DNA of 64,000 nt from Orthonyx spaldingii (lineage: Eukaryota; Chordata; Aves; Passeriformes; Orthonychidae): contig VZTJ01000255.1 of the NCBI GenBank assembly GCA_013397795.1, positions 1,919,930 to 1,983,929 of the forward strand. The letters are read 5' to 3'. Each line of letters starts with the position of its first letter. The first letter of the stretch is position 1. The notes under the pieces are model-generated. The model worked only from the letters and a program-made list of their open reading frames with translations, did not search any database and was not told the DNA's origin. Made by a program: the position numbers and the translations under genes. Positions 37,731 to 51,060 of this stretch are shown one piece after another.

Positions 37731-40700
37731 GTGGTGAAGAGACTTTGGTTTAACAATCATAATTTTTCAAGTATTTTCAATTTTTTTAGATATCCCAATT
37801 TTATTTTAGTGTGGAAGGTCTTTTGGGGCAGTACTATGGCATCAATATATATCTATCTTTGTGTGCATGTCCAAGATACATATTTGTTCTTATTCTTAGA
37901 TGCTCCAGGAGTAAAATAGTGAATGCATTAAAATAACAGAGGGGAAGTGAAACACAGACACTGGAGGCAGAAGGTATAATGTTCTTAAAAGTGTAAGGTG
38001 AAGGTAAAACTAACTTCCTGATCTAAATTCTGATAGTCCATCATTTGTTTTTCAGTTTTCATAGTTGCATCATTCATCAAATATTCTCTTACTGGAGGCA
38101 GAAATCACATGGGAAGAAAGCCTGAAATCCTTATGCTTTAGCCAACTGTGAGAAACTGTGAGAGAAATCAGTTTTTCCTGAGTGGATTCAGACCAGCAGA
38201 CTGTTATCTGTTGTTTTCCCCAAATTCCATAGGATATTAGCACGCTGAATGCAGATTTCAGGCACAATTAGGTCCTGCTGTGCAGTGCAGTGCTGCAGAG
38301 GGGGTTCCACGCTCGGATACCCAGCGCCTCATCTTTTCATGGCCTCCTCCCCTCCACCCCACATTAGTGCAGGACAGGGGAAGGCAGACTCTATGTGAAT
38401 GTGGTGCTGATTTGGTTGTTTTCTTCTAAAGCAAAGCATCTCCCAAGGACTGACTTCTCATTCCCTGAGTCTGGAGATTCAGACTGCTATGCTCCTGGGG
38501 CAGTGCAACTACACACTGCTGGCTATTCAAGGCTCATGATAAATTGACAGTTTCCTCCTTAAAAATGCTGTATTTTCTCAAGGTACTGCTGGAGAAGAGA
38601 GGGACACATTTCAAAGTCCTGTAAACAGCTTAGCTCTGTTAAACTTGGTGGAACTTGACTGCTAACATCAGTTCCGGTTTTTGATAATATTTTGGCAGAA
38701 ATGAGCCTTGAGGTTCAGCCATAGTGAGTTCATTGTTACTCTTATATTCTCTCCAGGTTTCACAGCAGGGAGAAATGAAATGACTGTGAAATCTTGTTAG
38801 CTATCTGAAGACCATCTGTATTTTCTTAATGAATGCTGCACTCCTCTTGGAGCCATGAAATATGCAATATTGTGTGTTGACTCTAAAACGAATTGTGCGG
38901 AATTAGAACTTTGCATATACACTGAACCATCCTTTATTTAACAGATTCTCCTGCGAAATCTACCAACATGATATCAATCATTTAGCAGCTGCTATAAGAA
39001 GGAGCTCTTAGAAGCTTTGACAATGTCTTGCACCGGAGTAATTACTAGGCTATAGGCACTTGATTCTATTCTTGATTCTGAATTTTGGCTCATTACTTTT
39101 TATGATGACTGTGTCCTTTAGTGCAAACCTTTCATTGGTTGTAAGCAATCTATCTATACTACAGCTATAAAACACAAGGATGGGGGAGGAAGAATTATAC
39201 ATGCAGCCTACCAGAAATCCTTTGAAGTCCTTTGAGCAAACCTTCAATAGTACCAAATGTTAATATAGAATAGCAGTAAAATATTCAGCTGAGCTTCACA
39301 AAAGAAGAAGGGTATTTCATAAGTGTCCCAGAAGACCTGTGAAATGTCAAAGCTTATAAGCCATTAAGTATTAGGCTGCTTTGATTCTGAATTCAGAATT
39401 GGTGTACTTTAATTTTTGCATTATCATTAACACAATTATGCAATACATTGAGGTTTCACAGAACCTTTTAAAAACTAAAATGGCATGAAATGTGGTTCAG
39501 GATAAGAAACAGGCTGTGTCAGAGAATCTCCTCTGCTTTCACTTACGAAAATATTTCACATTGCATTATATGAATATTGTGGGATCTGGGATGGGTTCAC
39601 ACCTTGTCAGAGCAGATGCTCATCCAAGTCACAACCTCACTCCCTGTTGGCAAAGGAGACAGGCAGGAACCACCTTTACACAACTGTCTGAACCTGACTT
39701 TCCATTAAAAGAAAGTTTGTACTTTGGAGGTGAAGATCCAGAGTACATTTTCCCACATTCTCCAGTTTGGACAATGAATGATTAGGGCTGACAAAGGTGC
39801 CACAAACACCTGCACTGTGAACTAGACAGTCAGGGAAACAAAAAACTTTTCAATAAGTCCAAATCAATTCTTTGCTATGTGTGCCTAACACTTGCTTGAC
39901 CTCGTCCACTCATTACTTGAAGAAATGGAATGGAATAATTTGACTTTATAATCTATAAACTGCTGGGTTTATAAGAAACCACCAGCTATAAATCACGTAT
40001 GGGAAAGAAAAACTTATATAAGTATTCTAATAAAAACTGTCAGGGACCGTTAACTTCAGGCATCGTTACCGCTCTATGAACATTGCAATTAGGCATCTGC
40101 TTAACTTTGAAACATTAAATAGTCCCAGATTAAATGAACTAACTGCTTGCATATTCAACACTGAGCGTAAAATGTTTGCAAAACCACCACCACAGCAGAG
40201 AGTGCAGACAGCTGCTTTTGACTATTGCTTTTTCTTATATAATTAAATGAAACTTTTCCTATTCATTTGTATGCCTACACATGGGACCATGTCTTGGAGG
40301 AAATGTCACATTTGCATCTACATAAGTGGAAGGTATGGAGATTAGGACAATACAACACCTCCATGTAACAGGACTGAATTCTTGAAGAGACTTTACCATC
40401 TGAGCTTGGAGAAGCTGAGGTCCAGCTGAGGAAGCTCCACAGGGATGTTGCTTTATTAAAGCATCACAAAGAATGAAAAATAAAATGAGCCATGGGTTGT
40501 CTACGACACTAATGGTCAACAAAGCAATAAACAAAACTGTGGCGAGAACTTTTGCTGCCTAGCAGTTCCTCCTCTTTTTCCTTCTCCCCACTGTTTAGTC
40601 TTGAAATTCTCCGTCCCAGAAGTCTCTGACAGAGCAAAGGAGTATGTGAAAATCAGACAGAAAGCCCTGTCACCTAGGACAAAGCACACATTTCAGAAAA

Positions 40701-42090
40701 GAACACAGTGGCGTTTTTGAGGACAAAAGAATGAGCTTTTGCCAGGGAATGAAGACATTACTTGATGGGAGGAGTAGGCAAGAGAAATCCATGAATGTTT
40801 TTTGGCTAGCAGAAAGGCTATATGAAAATATGCATGTTAGGGATAGGATCCTGCCTCATCTCAGTGCCCATTGTGTCCAGGTGCAAGGACTGACAGCATG
40901 ACAGGATCGCAAACCTGGAAGCTTGGAGGTCCAATCTCACCCAGGTTCTAATTCAGAGCAGGGCCCGCCCAGTGCCTCTGCCACTGCTGATCGTACAATT
41001 CACAGTGGCTGGAGAAGAGGAGGTGCCTCAGCACAGCTTTGGTAGGTGGGTTCGTCCCCATGGTGACTTCACCCAAAAAGAAAAATGCTGCATTAAACAG
41101 AAACGAATTTCTGCTGTTGGGTAGCCCCTGGCTTTTCTGATACACAACTATCCAATTAGCTGTGCTGGTGTTTGCAGAATTGGGAATTATTGCACTCTGT
41201 GTCTCCCTGGAATTTCATGCCAGTTCTTAAAAGGAGGACTTGCAAAGAAAACCTGAATGTTTTGTGAAACTTGACTTTCATCACGGACTCCAACATACAA
41301 GGATTAATCTCTTCAGTAAAACTCTGAGTAGACAGGAGATCTGTTTAGAATTATCCACCATGTTTATAACACCATAGTAGATATAAGCTGGGGGACTGTG
41401 TCATGGGATGTTGTTTAGACCACACTTTCACTTCTTGTAATATATGCACTAGTTATCCAATAATATCAGGTGCTTGAGGGTGTATAGGATTAGTTACACG
41501 CTCTGTTTTTGCAAGCAGGAAGCAGTTACTTGGGTTGCATATGTGTGAATATTGAAAGTGAAATGAAAAGAACAACTGGTAATGACAGTAATTCAGGCTG
41601 AACCAGAAAATAGTACGAAATGAGGCCCTGTTGAGTTTGCTGTTTGAATTAGCCTTTCTTTTTTACTGATTGGACCTTGCCATGAGCTCTAGGGGTGTTG
41701 GTGAAGACCTGATGATCTCTGTATGAGCATACAAGGGGCTTCTTTGGAATGGGATTTTTTATCTCATAGTGGTTCCATATTTTTTCTGTAGAGTTCAATC
41801 CTGAGCATTCAGTGAAGCTAATTGCAACCTGCACCTTTCGCCAAACCCACAGGCACACATGTAGCAGACTGAGGGAAAGATTTATTTCCACATCCTAGCA
41901 AGGATTTAATCTTGTGACGTGTTACATGTCTGTATCTCATCTCAAAGTCAATCAAAGTTGAAGGCACTCAGTCTTCTCCATGACTGAATAAATAGAGATC
42001 ATAATGTCTTCCATAAGGGGAAAAGAAACTCCATATTAGCCTTAATGCTGCTTGTTTCTGGAGTAATTCTTTTGAAAGAACACTGGTGCT
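37731..42090. other. Unassigned DNA
   Basis: No gene or named repeat. The sequence at 38270-38400 is more GC-rich than its surroundings but has no open frame or transposon motif. 40040-40180 and 38870-38960 are moderately complex non-repetitive DNA of the kind that can be conserved non-coding sequence; this cannot be tested here. Confidence 0.45.
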
Positions 42091-42137
42091 GTTTTTTGTA
42101 ATATCTAATTTATGTTTTTTTGTAATATCTAATTTAT
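42091..42137. repeat. Two-copy 24-bp tandem repeat
   Basis: TGTAATATCTAATTTAT occurs at 42097-42113 and at 42121-42137, each preceded by six or seven T, giving a period of 24 bp. A third partial echo (ATCTAATATCT) follows. It looks like simple slippage duplication in AT-rich DNA. Confidence 0.85.
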
Positions 42138-44587
42138 ATCTAATATCTCTTGCCTTCCTAACAATCCATTTGTAAATACTCCTACTAACAGTATAGAATT
42201 TTGAAGTGGGACCAGGAAATGTCTTTCTACATTAAACTGAAACCTAGGAATTAAATCAGGCCCATTCAAAACTATTGATGTCATTCTCAAGGCTACCCCT
42301 GCAGTTAAGATGATTCAGTTATTAAATCAGCTGTAATATTTCTGCCCATAAAATATCAGGTGAAATTCTATCATACCAATTAATTGTTATTTTTTCCTCT
42401 CAAATCACAACACTGCAAAGCCTGTTTTTAGAACAGGCTGTTTTTAGAACTCCAATGTTTTATTCATAAATGTACTTTTAAAACAACAATAAATTTTAAA
42501 TGCTGCTAAAGGAAAAATTAATCAAGTTAGAAGCAGCTATAACTACTTCCTTTCAACCAAAAGAATTAAATAGGGATTATAGTTTTATTTCTTTTAATGT
42601 AGTTGGAATTATCTTTCCCCACGTACAGTCTTTCCCCACTGATTACCTTTATTTTAAGTTAAAGAAAAGCAAGAAGAAAAAATAAAAGTCAAGTGTCCAT
42701 CAGACAGCTTTGCTTTGTATAGACTTCAGAGCATAGAGAATGAAATAGAAAGCATCTCTGCAAGAAAAATGCTTTATAATTTAAGAGTGAAGTACACAAA
42801 AATCAACTGCTCTGTGTTTATTGCCTCATATGCCATACGAAGGATATTGCCACTCAAACTTTTTAAATAGCTCTTCAAAATGGGATTGTTCTGTATGGCT
42901 TGCAGCTGTTTGCAGTTTTATAAGTCTGGAGGAAATGTACAAATTATGGACAGATTTGCACTCATTCAGCTTTGTAACTCAAAGATGTTTTAGACATCAA
43001 GGCAATATAAAAAAAATTCAGCAAAGAAGAATAAACTTGGAAAGACTTGACTTTGCCTCACAAAAATAGTACAGCAAGACAGCTAGCTTTCCTTTTCATC
43101 ACCATTAATTTATTTGAATGTAAGTTCTGAAAACTCAGTGGTTTTTGATAAGAATTTAAGCACAGAACCTGGGTCACAACATTAGATGACCTTTGATTAT
43201 GGTGCAAAGGCAGAAGCTAGAACTCCGTGCAGGTCCTAGAAGAGGTACTTAAATAATTTCAGACACCAGACATGGTGTATTTTGGTTAGCACAATGCCTC
43301 GCTGCAGCTTTTCTACCATCTCTAGTAATAGCACACATTGACTTCCAAATCCCATGCTGTGTTTCTCTGAGATCCAAAGCAAATCTCCAGCCCCATTTTA
43401 TTTAGAGTATGTGATTTGGTGTCAAGGTGAAACACACCTGAAATGTTTCATTTTGTAATAACTTCTGTCAGTCTCAAACTCTATATCTGTAATTGTGGAT
43501 TCTCCTAGTTTCCAATTAGCCCTCAGGTGTAACTAGACATTTCATGTTCACCCTTCAAAACTAGCAAGCAGAAAGCTGTTTGTATCTTGATTCTACCCCT
43601 TGCTCCAGAAAATTAACATTCCCACAGAAAAACTTCCTCTACAATTTACTCTGTGTTTTACACACACCATAATCCTTTCTCCTCCCTTTACACTCATTAA
43701 TGCTCTCTGCACACTACAACAGTTCTTTGATCATTCAAGACTGAAAAGTCTGTGCAAATCAAAATTATGTTATTTCCTGCTGGACTTCTAAGGTAGGACA
43801 TGCTTCATCTAATTTATCTGCCCAAGATGTATATATTTATATAAATGAATTATTTATATGTTTATCTTATATACTTTCAGCCATTCACCTAAACTTCATT
43901 TACAGTTAGTGGAGAGAGACACACATCTTCAAGTATATATTTATCTTAAATATCTAAAATACATATCCTATTAGTCATTCCATGGAGATATTTGAAAGGA
44001 GAAAGCCTAGGTGTCAAGACTTAGATATTAAACTATATGTCCAGCCTCAAGACAGCTAAAGTTAGGTGATATAAAGCAACTTTACCAAAAGTCTAGTTGG
44101 TTCCCATCTGCTCATTCCAGTTGGGAGGCCACTGTTCCCTGTACATTACCAAATTACTTCCTGCTTTATGATTTGTCTTTTCTTCCAAGCCAAATCAGTT
44201 TGTATAAATATATTTTCAGCCAATCTTTTGCTGGATATTGAGATAAGAGGCTGTCAAATTCACATGAGATGATATAACTGAGGACATTCTAGAATAGTTA
44301 ACTTCTTATTGTGGAATAACACGAGACAGTAGTAATGGCTTCAGAAAAAGTGATCTCTTGAGGGTTGCTTAGATCTACCCAACTGTTTCACATTGTTTAT
44401 GAACTAGATTTTTTTTGAGATCTTTGATTTCAGAAATAGTTAATGTCTAAACTTTGTGTGCAGAACCAATGTGTGAAATATTATAAGGGACACTGGCCTT
44501 CTATTATTTATTCCTTGTAAATAAATGGAAATAAGTTAATAAAAATGTGAGAGTCTGGACAGCACAATACAAACCAGCAAAAGTATT
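42138..44587. other. Unassigned AT-rich DNA
   Basis: Nothing recognised on either strand beyond short chance open frames. 43840-43970 is dominated by TATATTTAT-type sequence. Confidence 0.5.
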
Positions 44588-44640
44588 CCTTCCCCTCCGG
44601 CCCCCCCCNCTTTCATTTATTTCTTTTTTTTTTTCCCCTA
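44588..44640. other. Polypyrimidine tract with an ambiguous base
   Basis: A run of C and T (CCTTCCCCTCCGG, then eight C, an N at 44609, then a T-rich part) forms a low-complexity pyrimidine tract. The only undetermined base in the window falls directly after the C8 run, which suggests sequencing or assembly difficulty at the homopolymer. Confidence 0.9.
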
Positions 44641-47600
44641 GCTGAATTCATAAGTTGAAGATGGCAAATTTTGTGGATTGTGAATTGTGATTTCTAAGAA
44701 AGGTCTTATTTGCATTACACTTTCCTGACAAGAGACTTCTTTTTCAACCAGTCAGGTTTTCAATCATTTTCACTCCCATCTTTTAAGCAATAAACCCCAA
44801 TTTCCCAGTGTTGCTTCCTTCTGCTTATAGTTCTTCTAGAACAGCAGTGAAATCCTGTCCCATTTCCTGCTTTGCTGCTATGACACTGAAGTTGTTGTGT
44901 TTCCAGTCCAAAGTGATGCCTTTTTTGCCATGTAAGCAGCAGGGAGCTGGTGCTGAGATGTGGTGTTGCAGGAAGAGGTGTCTTCCTTTTAGCTACAGCC
45001 ATGCATCACAACCCCACACATATGGGGAAGGATGTGGTGGGTAGAAGTGGTCCTTGGAACTTAGTGGGACATTAGGAGAGAGAATTCTATGTACCTTACA
45101 TGGTTGCAGACATTCAGTCTTATTCACATTTCTGATACCAGTACACTTTTGAAAAGTTCCTGTGCTTTGAGTTTAGGCCCATGAGCTTTCCTGGAGAAAA
45201 GACAGGTGATGGGTGACAATTCTGTTTCACTCCTCCCACCACACAAAGTTGCTAAATTCATGTCCCTGGCTTCTGAATCAGGACCAGAATATTGGTCACC
45301 TCATGGGACAGAATTTATGTGATGTACGGCAATCCAGTCCAGCTCACCATATTATCAGTCAAATAACTTCAAAGAGAAATCAGAAAGATGAGAATACAAA
45401 GCTTCTTTATAAATGGAAGAAATAATCTCAAATTGGAAAGGCAAAATTCACTAAATACAAGTTCAACATTCAGGAAGACAAAATTAATGGTGTAAGTACA
45501 AAATGAGTAATAACTGAATTGTCAAAGATACTGCAGTGAAGGCTTGTGAGAGTTGTAGCAGATCACAAATGAAACATGAATCCCTGCTGGGATGCTATAA
45601 TGAAAGAAAAAGTATCTCTCATTCTGTGATATATTAGCAAGAATGGTGTATAAAGAAACAAATTACTTCCTCTGTTACGGGGTGGTGAGAAACTGAAACC
45701 TGGGCAACAGATTTAAAGAAGAATCTATAAAAACCTAGAGAAAGACCACTGAAATTAAAGAAAAAGCACGTGGGAAGCAGTTGGGTTTATTTATTCTAGA
45801 AAACAGAACAGATGGGAAGATGGTAGCAGACTGTGGCTACTAAAATGTTAAGTATAAGGATTTTCTCCATAGTTATCAGAGATACGAGAAAAGTTACTTT
45901 GCAGCAAGGAAAATTCAAGGCAACTACTCAGAGGAAAAATACTTTTATCCTTCCTTTGGAGTATGGAAAGGTCCTTCCTGAGTGGTTTCTAACACCTCAC
46001 TGCCAGAGATATTGTAGTTAAAATCAGTTTACCTCCAGATACCACACTCAGTTCTTAAGTTCTCTCCCTGACAAAAATGCTTTTGGTTCTATAACATAAT
46101 CTCTGCAACCAGTCAGCCTTTAAGAACAGTGGCTGTCTTATTCATTCATTGTGAAAATGTTTTAAAAGAGATGAATATAAATTGTCTTAACTTGAGAGAC
46201 AATGCAAGTACAAACAGAAATACATGGAAGTTTATTTATTAAATTCATAATTTATTGTGGAATCTTGCCAAGGTGAATTACTTCCTTCCAAAATATTTAG
46301 TTGAAGGATGAAACAGATGGGCAGGGATTTTTTCGTGCTATGTGTCTATTAAATTATAATTTATGCCTACTAGGCTATGAGCTTTGTCCAGCTGGGAATC
46401 CATACACATGCAGATTCAGTTCTACTAATAGATTATATGCTTGGTAGGTAAGTCAGTGGGTATCAATTGAAAATTAACACAAAAGAACTTAGACTAAAAC
46501 CAAAAGATATACTGACATAATTTTAGAACAAATTTTGGTGAAATTAGCTTTATGTAATTTTGGAACCAAAATATACTTTTCTCCAGCAGACTCTTTGTTG
46601 AACCTCATGGACCTGGTGTCGTTTCAGAATAATCTAGTGCGTGTTAATTGTATGCTGTATTAGTGATGTTCCTCAGTGAACAAACCAGACATTCACCTAA
46701 AAATGCTGCTGGGCTACAATATTTTGATAAAGATTTCTGTTTGTAGGTATTACCGGTGAGTTCAGAGGCAAACTACACCTGGAAACTGAACATGGCAAAA
46801 TACAATAGAGATATAAAGTATTTTCTTTGATGAATTCAAGAGAAATTAAAAAGTAAGCAAGCTTTATTACAATAATCAACCTTGCCTGCAGTTGCATGAA
46901 GGTTTAATATTGTTCAGAGGTATAATCCTGTTGCAGTCAGGAAGGTCCGTTCAGGAAAAAAGGTAAGGGAACATATCCCTACTGTCAGCATCACTTCAAA
47001 GTTTATAAGTAGCGTGGGAAAAATTGAGTGTTGCCATCCCAAGAATGAAATAGAAGGGTCTTGTTGGCTTATTGAGGTTTCTGCCAGAAACAGAAGGAAG
47101 AAAGATGGGATCTGAGGCAGAAACAAAAAGACTAAATGAAATTTCAAAATATACACCTTTTCTTCACACTCAGCAAGATATCTGATGGTATTATCTTGCT
47201 GCCATGAGGTTGATTCAGAGTAACTTGGGATACTGGACATAAATTCAGCTCAGCATAATCTGATTTTTTATAAGAGATGTTGTTCATATAGCTAGCTCTA
47301 ACCATCTCTCATGTTTATGTGTAAGCTGTGTTGTTAGGCAAATTTGTTTTACTGAGTTTTGATGATGGAGTCATAACCCATTACTTTAGAGAAAAATGCT
47401 GTGCCAGTCAAGAGTTTTGGATGGGGAATCTTATTTTCTTTTATTGTAGTGAAAAGTAGAACACAAGAAAATAGTAGTGGGGTTGTAAATATGCTAGCAC
47501 TGCTTTTTCTTGTCTGGGTGACTTTTAGATCTTAAATTTTAGATCTACTAGATTTCACATTCTTTACTCAAAACCTCAAAAAAACTCAAATCAAAACAAT

Positions 47601-49550
47601 GCATATAAAATTATTCTCTTTCGGGATTTTTATCTGAGCAGTATGGAATTTTTGAAGCATATTGACCCAAATAATGAATTAATTTCCTGACTTCGTTTTG
47701 AAAAGTGAAATGCAATATGTGTGAAATAGGTGAATTTGGAAGGGCTCTGAACTTCTATTTAGTTATGTTTGCAAACATGTAAACATACATTTGAATAATT
47801 AAAATTCTTCCATGCAGGGCCTCTGACCTACCGTGATGAATTTCTCTTATGTTTCTACAAATACATTTAGTCCCAATTTGGTAAAAAATGTGTCCCCAAA
47901 TTCAAGGAATTTCAGCAGATGCTTATCAGAAGAACAGAATTTCTTGTTCTTGCTTTGATATTTATCTTGACTACCAGTTCCTGTTCTGTCCAGCTTGTAT
48001 TTTGAAATATGAACAGAATCTTGCCTTCTATTTAAATTATATGGAATTGAAAACTATCTTTTTTGCCTGAATACATATTGCGTGCTGTGGTTTAATGAAT
48101 AGTTTAATCAAGAACTATCAATTCTCCAAATACCTGAAAAAGACTGAGTTCACTCTTACACACTTGAACTCTGCAGGAGGGCTTTCATAGTAATCAAGGG
48201 GAGAGAGGTCATCAAACAGCACAAAATTTAGACATAGATTAGGTTTACATTTTATGTCATATCAGTTGTAAAAAATTTTGTTTTCATTAAGGAGGAATTG
48301 CCACTAAAAAGGGACAAATTCATGTTAAGACAGGAAACTAAATTATTAGAACTCTGCCAAACTGATCATGCATTGAACTGTAACGGAAAAAGATTTTTCC
48401 TAAATTGAGTTTATGGCTTTTCTAGCATAGCATGATTTCTATTCCCAGAGAATATGACAATGCCTTTTGCAGGTGGTGGGATGTGATACTGTTTTAGCTC
48501 ATGAGAAAGACTGTTCATGAATTTAAATAGGTACCTAGTATCAAATGCTTATATCTATACTTTAAATTTATCGCATTTAACTGGTGAAATATGTCCATGA
48601 TCGTTCTCTGGGACCAGCCACAGTAGCCATACATGTGTCCACACTAGTCAAATCTATCCTCCAGCACTGAATAGTCACATATTATGCCTATCTCATGCCT
48701 CTGGGCATGAGATGACTGAAATGTGCTAGGGAGGTTCTGGGAGGGCAGCAGGTGGTCTGAAGCATAAGTGGGAGCAGGGTTCACTCTAATAATGTAGTTA
48801 TCTAAATCCCTCTGATAATGTAATATAATACATCAGATTACAAAGCCTGGGATGTTATGGAAAAAGTGACCTTATGTATCTGATTCCCACTGCCTGTATT
48901 TACATTTGAATATTTGGCCCACAATTTCACCAAAGGTGGATTTAAGAGAGATTGGAACACTCCTCAGTCGCTTTAGGGGCAGGCTAGGAGAAAATTTCTG
49001 TGGGGTCAAAAGTTGTGGAAATCCATATAGCCAAGCAGGGATGAGTCTTCTAACATTTATGAGAGGACTGAGAGATCTGTATATTTCACTCATCTGTGAC
49101 TCCAGGAGGCTAATGCTGGCTCTGGAATGAGTTAACAGAAACAGGTCTATATTTTACAGAAAAATATGGTACCAAAAATTCTACTAGTGATTTCCCCAAC
49201 AATGTCATGATACTGACAGCAATACTGAGGCAGCTCAATCCACACAGTGCTGATGTGCAGTTGGCTTGACCCTGGCAGCCAGCACTTCTGCAGGTGCAGC
49301 CAGGTAAGCTTTCAACCGACTCACTCAAGAGACTTACTTGGAAATAAATGGTGCTGTTACACAGGGCTGCACCTGCTGTCATATCTGAGGCTGACCAAAA
49401 GAGGTGCATGCCGCTGGGGTTGCCTGAAGAGTGCACACAGACTGTTAAGTATCTAAGAGGGGGACTTTAGAGGTTGGCCAGTGAACATGGTGCTGACATT
49501 GGTCTCCGGAATGAAAAGATTGGGCCACCTGTGGGGCAGTTTTGAGATGC
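44641..49550. other. Unassigned DNA
   Basis: No recognised gene or transposon. At 46894-46964 an acceptor-like CCTGCAG and a donor-like AAAAAG|GTAAGG bracket about 70 bases that are open in one frame; this is too short to support an exon call. Antisense-overlapping open frames at 48872-49130 carry no motif. Confidence 0.45.
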
Positions 49551-50160
49551 TGTCATGGAAAGCTCACCATGACACATTTGTGTGAGTGTCGCTGACCGCT
49601 TGACCGCCCGGCTGGTCGAGGGGCGACAGTACCCTCGCGTGCCCGGACACAGGCTCTCACGCTACACGCGGGTGCGCGGCGGCGATGCAACGCCTTAGCC
49701 TTCTCAGGGCAAGCTCGAGGCAGGTAACAAGTCCCACAGCCCAGGCTGGGGCTGGCAGCAGCCGATGGATCAGGAGCGACGCGGAGGCGATGAAGGAAGA
49801 AGAGAGGACTCGTTTGTGGTCTAAATCCAAGGGTTTATTCTCTGCCCTGGCGTGGGCAGAAGAACTTACTGCGAGGATGGGAGCCACAGAACGAGCCCCG
49901 AAATGACCGTTACAGGGGGTTTTAAGGGAAGGGGAAAGGGGGAGGAGAAGGGGAACGGACGAATGGGGTGCATGAAGGGGTATGACAGGAACCAATAAAC
50001 GAATTACAAAGGCGGGACATATTTGAACAAACCAATGGGGAAAACAGAGTAACTAAAGCTTCTAGCAATACATGAATATGAAATCAACCATATGAATATT
50101 TAAATCAACTGTGAGGGGAGAAGGGAGGGGACGGCACCTTGATGGACAGCGTCCATGACG
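49551..50160 (-). mobile_element. Endogenous retrovirus LTR, CpG-rich, minus strand
   Basis: The + strand starts TGTCATGGA (49551) and ends TCCATGACG (50160), which are 9-bp terminal inverted repeats with one mismatch at the last base. Read on the minus strand the order of signals is that of an LTR: CCAAT/ATTGG-type motifs (about 49988-50038), a TATA-like TTAAAACC (about 49918-49926), then an AATAAA polyadenylation signal (49834-49839 on the + strand as TTTATT), then a long GC-rich U5 (about 49585-49730) dense in CpG. CpG is rare elsewhere in the window, so this insert is probably much younger than the CR1 pieces. The flank at 49520-49550 shows no primer-binding site adjoining U5, while internal-like sequence adjoins the U3 side, which fits a 3' LTR. 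I cannot name the family; it is unlike the two ERVL-like LTRs. Confidence 0.7.
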
Positions 50161-50430
50161 GGAAACCGCCTCCAGCCCGCCTACCTCTCAGGACTCACTG
50201 TCCCAAGAGGTCTCGTCTACCCAGTCGGCCTGATCTAAAGGAAGGGCAGGCTGAAAGGTAGTCTCCATAGTCATGGGCGGCCCAGCCGGCGGCTGCACCA
50301 CTGACTGGATGACCGCCACATGTGAGGACATAAGAAGGATCAAATTGGGTTAGAGTAAGAGTCTCTGCAGCCTGGTGGTCTTTCTCCAAGAACAGACACA
50401 AGCAGATGTCCAAATGTGCAATATCGTAGG
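50161..50430 (-). mobile_element. Retroviral internal fragment next to the LTR
   Basis: GC-rich sequence continues beyond the U3 edge of the LTR and stops at about 50410-50430, where ordinary AT-rich DNA resumes. Immediately next to U3 (minus strand) is a purine-rich segment containing GGCGGGCTGGAGGCGG, a possible but imperfect polypurine tract. The piece is too short to hold gag, pol or a full env, so the provirus has lost nearly all of its internal region and its other LTR. A near match of the left flank AGATGC (49545-49550) to AGATGT (50404-50409) is noted, but the element end there does not show the expected TG, so it may be chance. Confidence 0.5.
50188..50331 (-). pseudogene. Short ORF, possible retroviral env 3' end
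   Basis: A 47-codon frame runs from ATG at 50331 to a TGA at 50188, ending 27 bp before the U3 edge of the LTR. The product is Pro-rich in the middle and acidic at its end (Asp/Glu/Trp/Ser). A stop lies 21 bases upstream of the ATG, so the frame is cut. Its position just before a 3' LTR is where the cytoplasmic tail of an envelope protein normally ends, which is the reason for the suggestion. No diagnostic Env motif is present in such a short piece. A second, 72-codon frame on the same strand (50195-50413) overlaps it in another phase, and I cannot say which, if either, was coding. Confidence 0.3.
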
Positions 50431-51060
50431 CTGCTGAAGAAAAATTTTCTAATGGCTGTTTGGCTGAATGCTTATTTGTGAGCAGCTTGTGTTTGAGTGA
50501 ACAGTTGGGAAATGGTTGTCCTTTCGCAAAAATTCTTAGCTGTCATTCTCATGTTTAAAACATTTTATGTGGACATTTGAGAAACAGAGTTTTTATATGT
50601 GAGACGAGAGAAATATTGTGTGAAAAGAGCTTCATGTGAGTCTTACAAAATCAAGACCATCTGAGGAAGAAGGAAAAGGTTTGAATTTGGGTTAAAAGTG
50701 AAGCAGCAGTTGTTTCAGCACAGAGCCTGGCTTTTCCTTTCATGTTACATGGAAGGTGAAAGATTGAACCTGCATTTCTCTAAGTGTGTAAAAATGACAC
50801 ATATTTATACTGCTGTATGGTAGAAGGAGATATGTATCCAAATTAGACCTATTAGATATTCCCTAAGGATATGAGGCTTAAGTGGTTACTTTCTCTTCTT
50901 CTCTGCTTGTCTCTACTGGTGTTTCCCTTTCTGCCAGCCTCTTTCACACTTCCTAACTTATCAGCATATCAGCCATTTTCACAGTGTTAATAGATGCAAA
51001 GGTAATATGTTCACATTATGTTCATCAAACTGTACAATGGAATAGTTCAAGCAGACCTCT
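50431..51060. other. Unassigned DNA
   Basis: Ordinary AT-rich sequence between the retroviral fragment and the zinc-finger relic. Nothing recognised. Confidence 0.45.

Noticed and set aside
46893..46970. Short exon-like segment with acceptor CCTGCAG and donor GTAAGG
   Set aside because: Only about 70 bases are open in one frame. In AT-rich DNA this is common, and there is no partner exon or recognisable peptide.
49545..50409. AGATGC / AGATGT as target duplication for the retroviral element
   Set aside because: Only five of six bases match, and the right boundary it implies does not show the TG/CA terminus expected of an LTR element.
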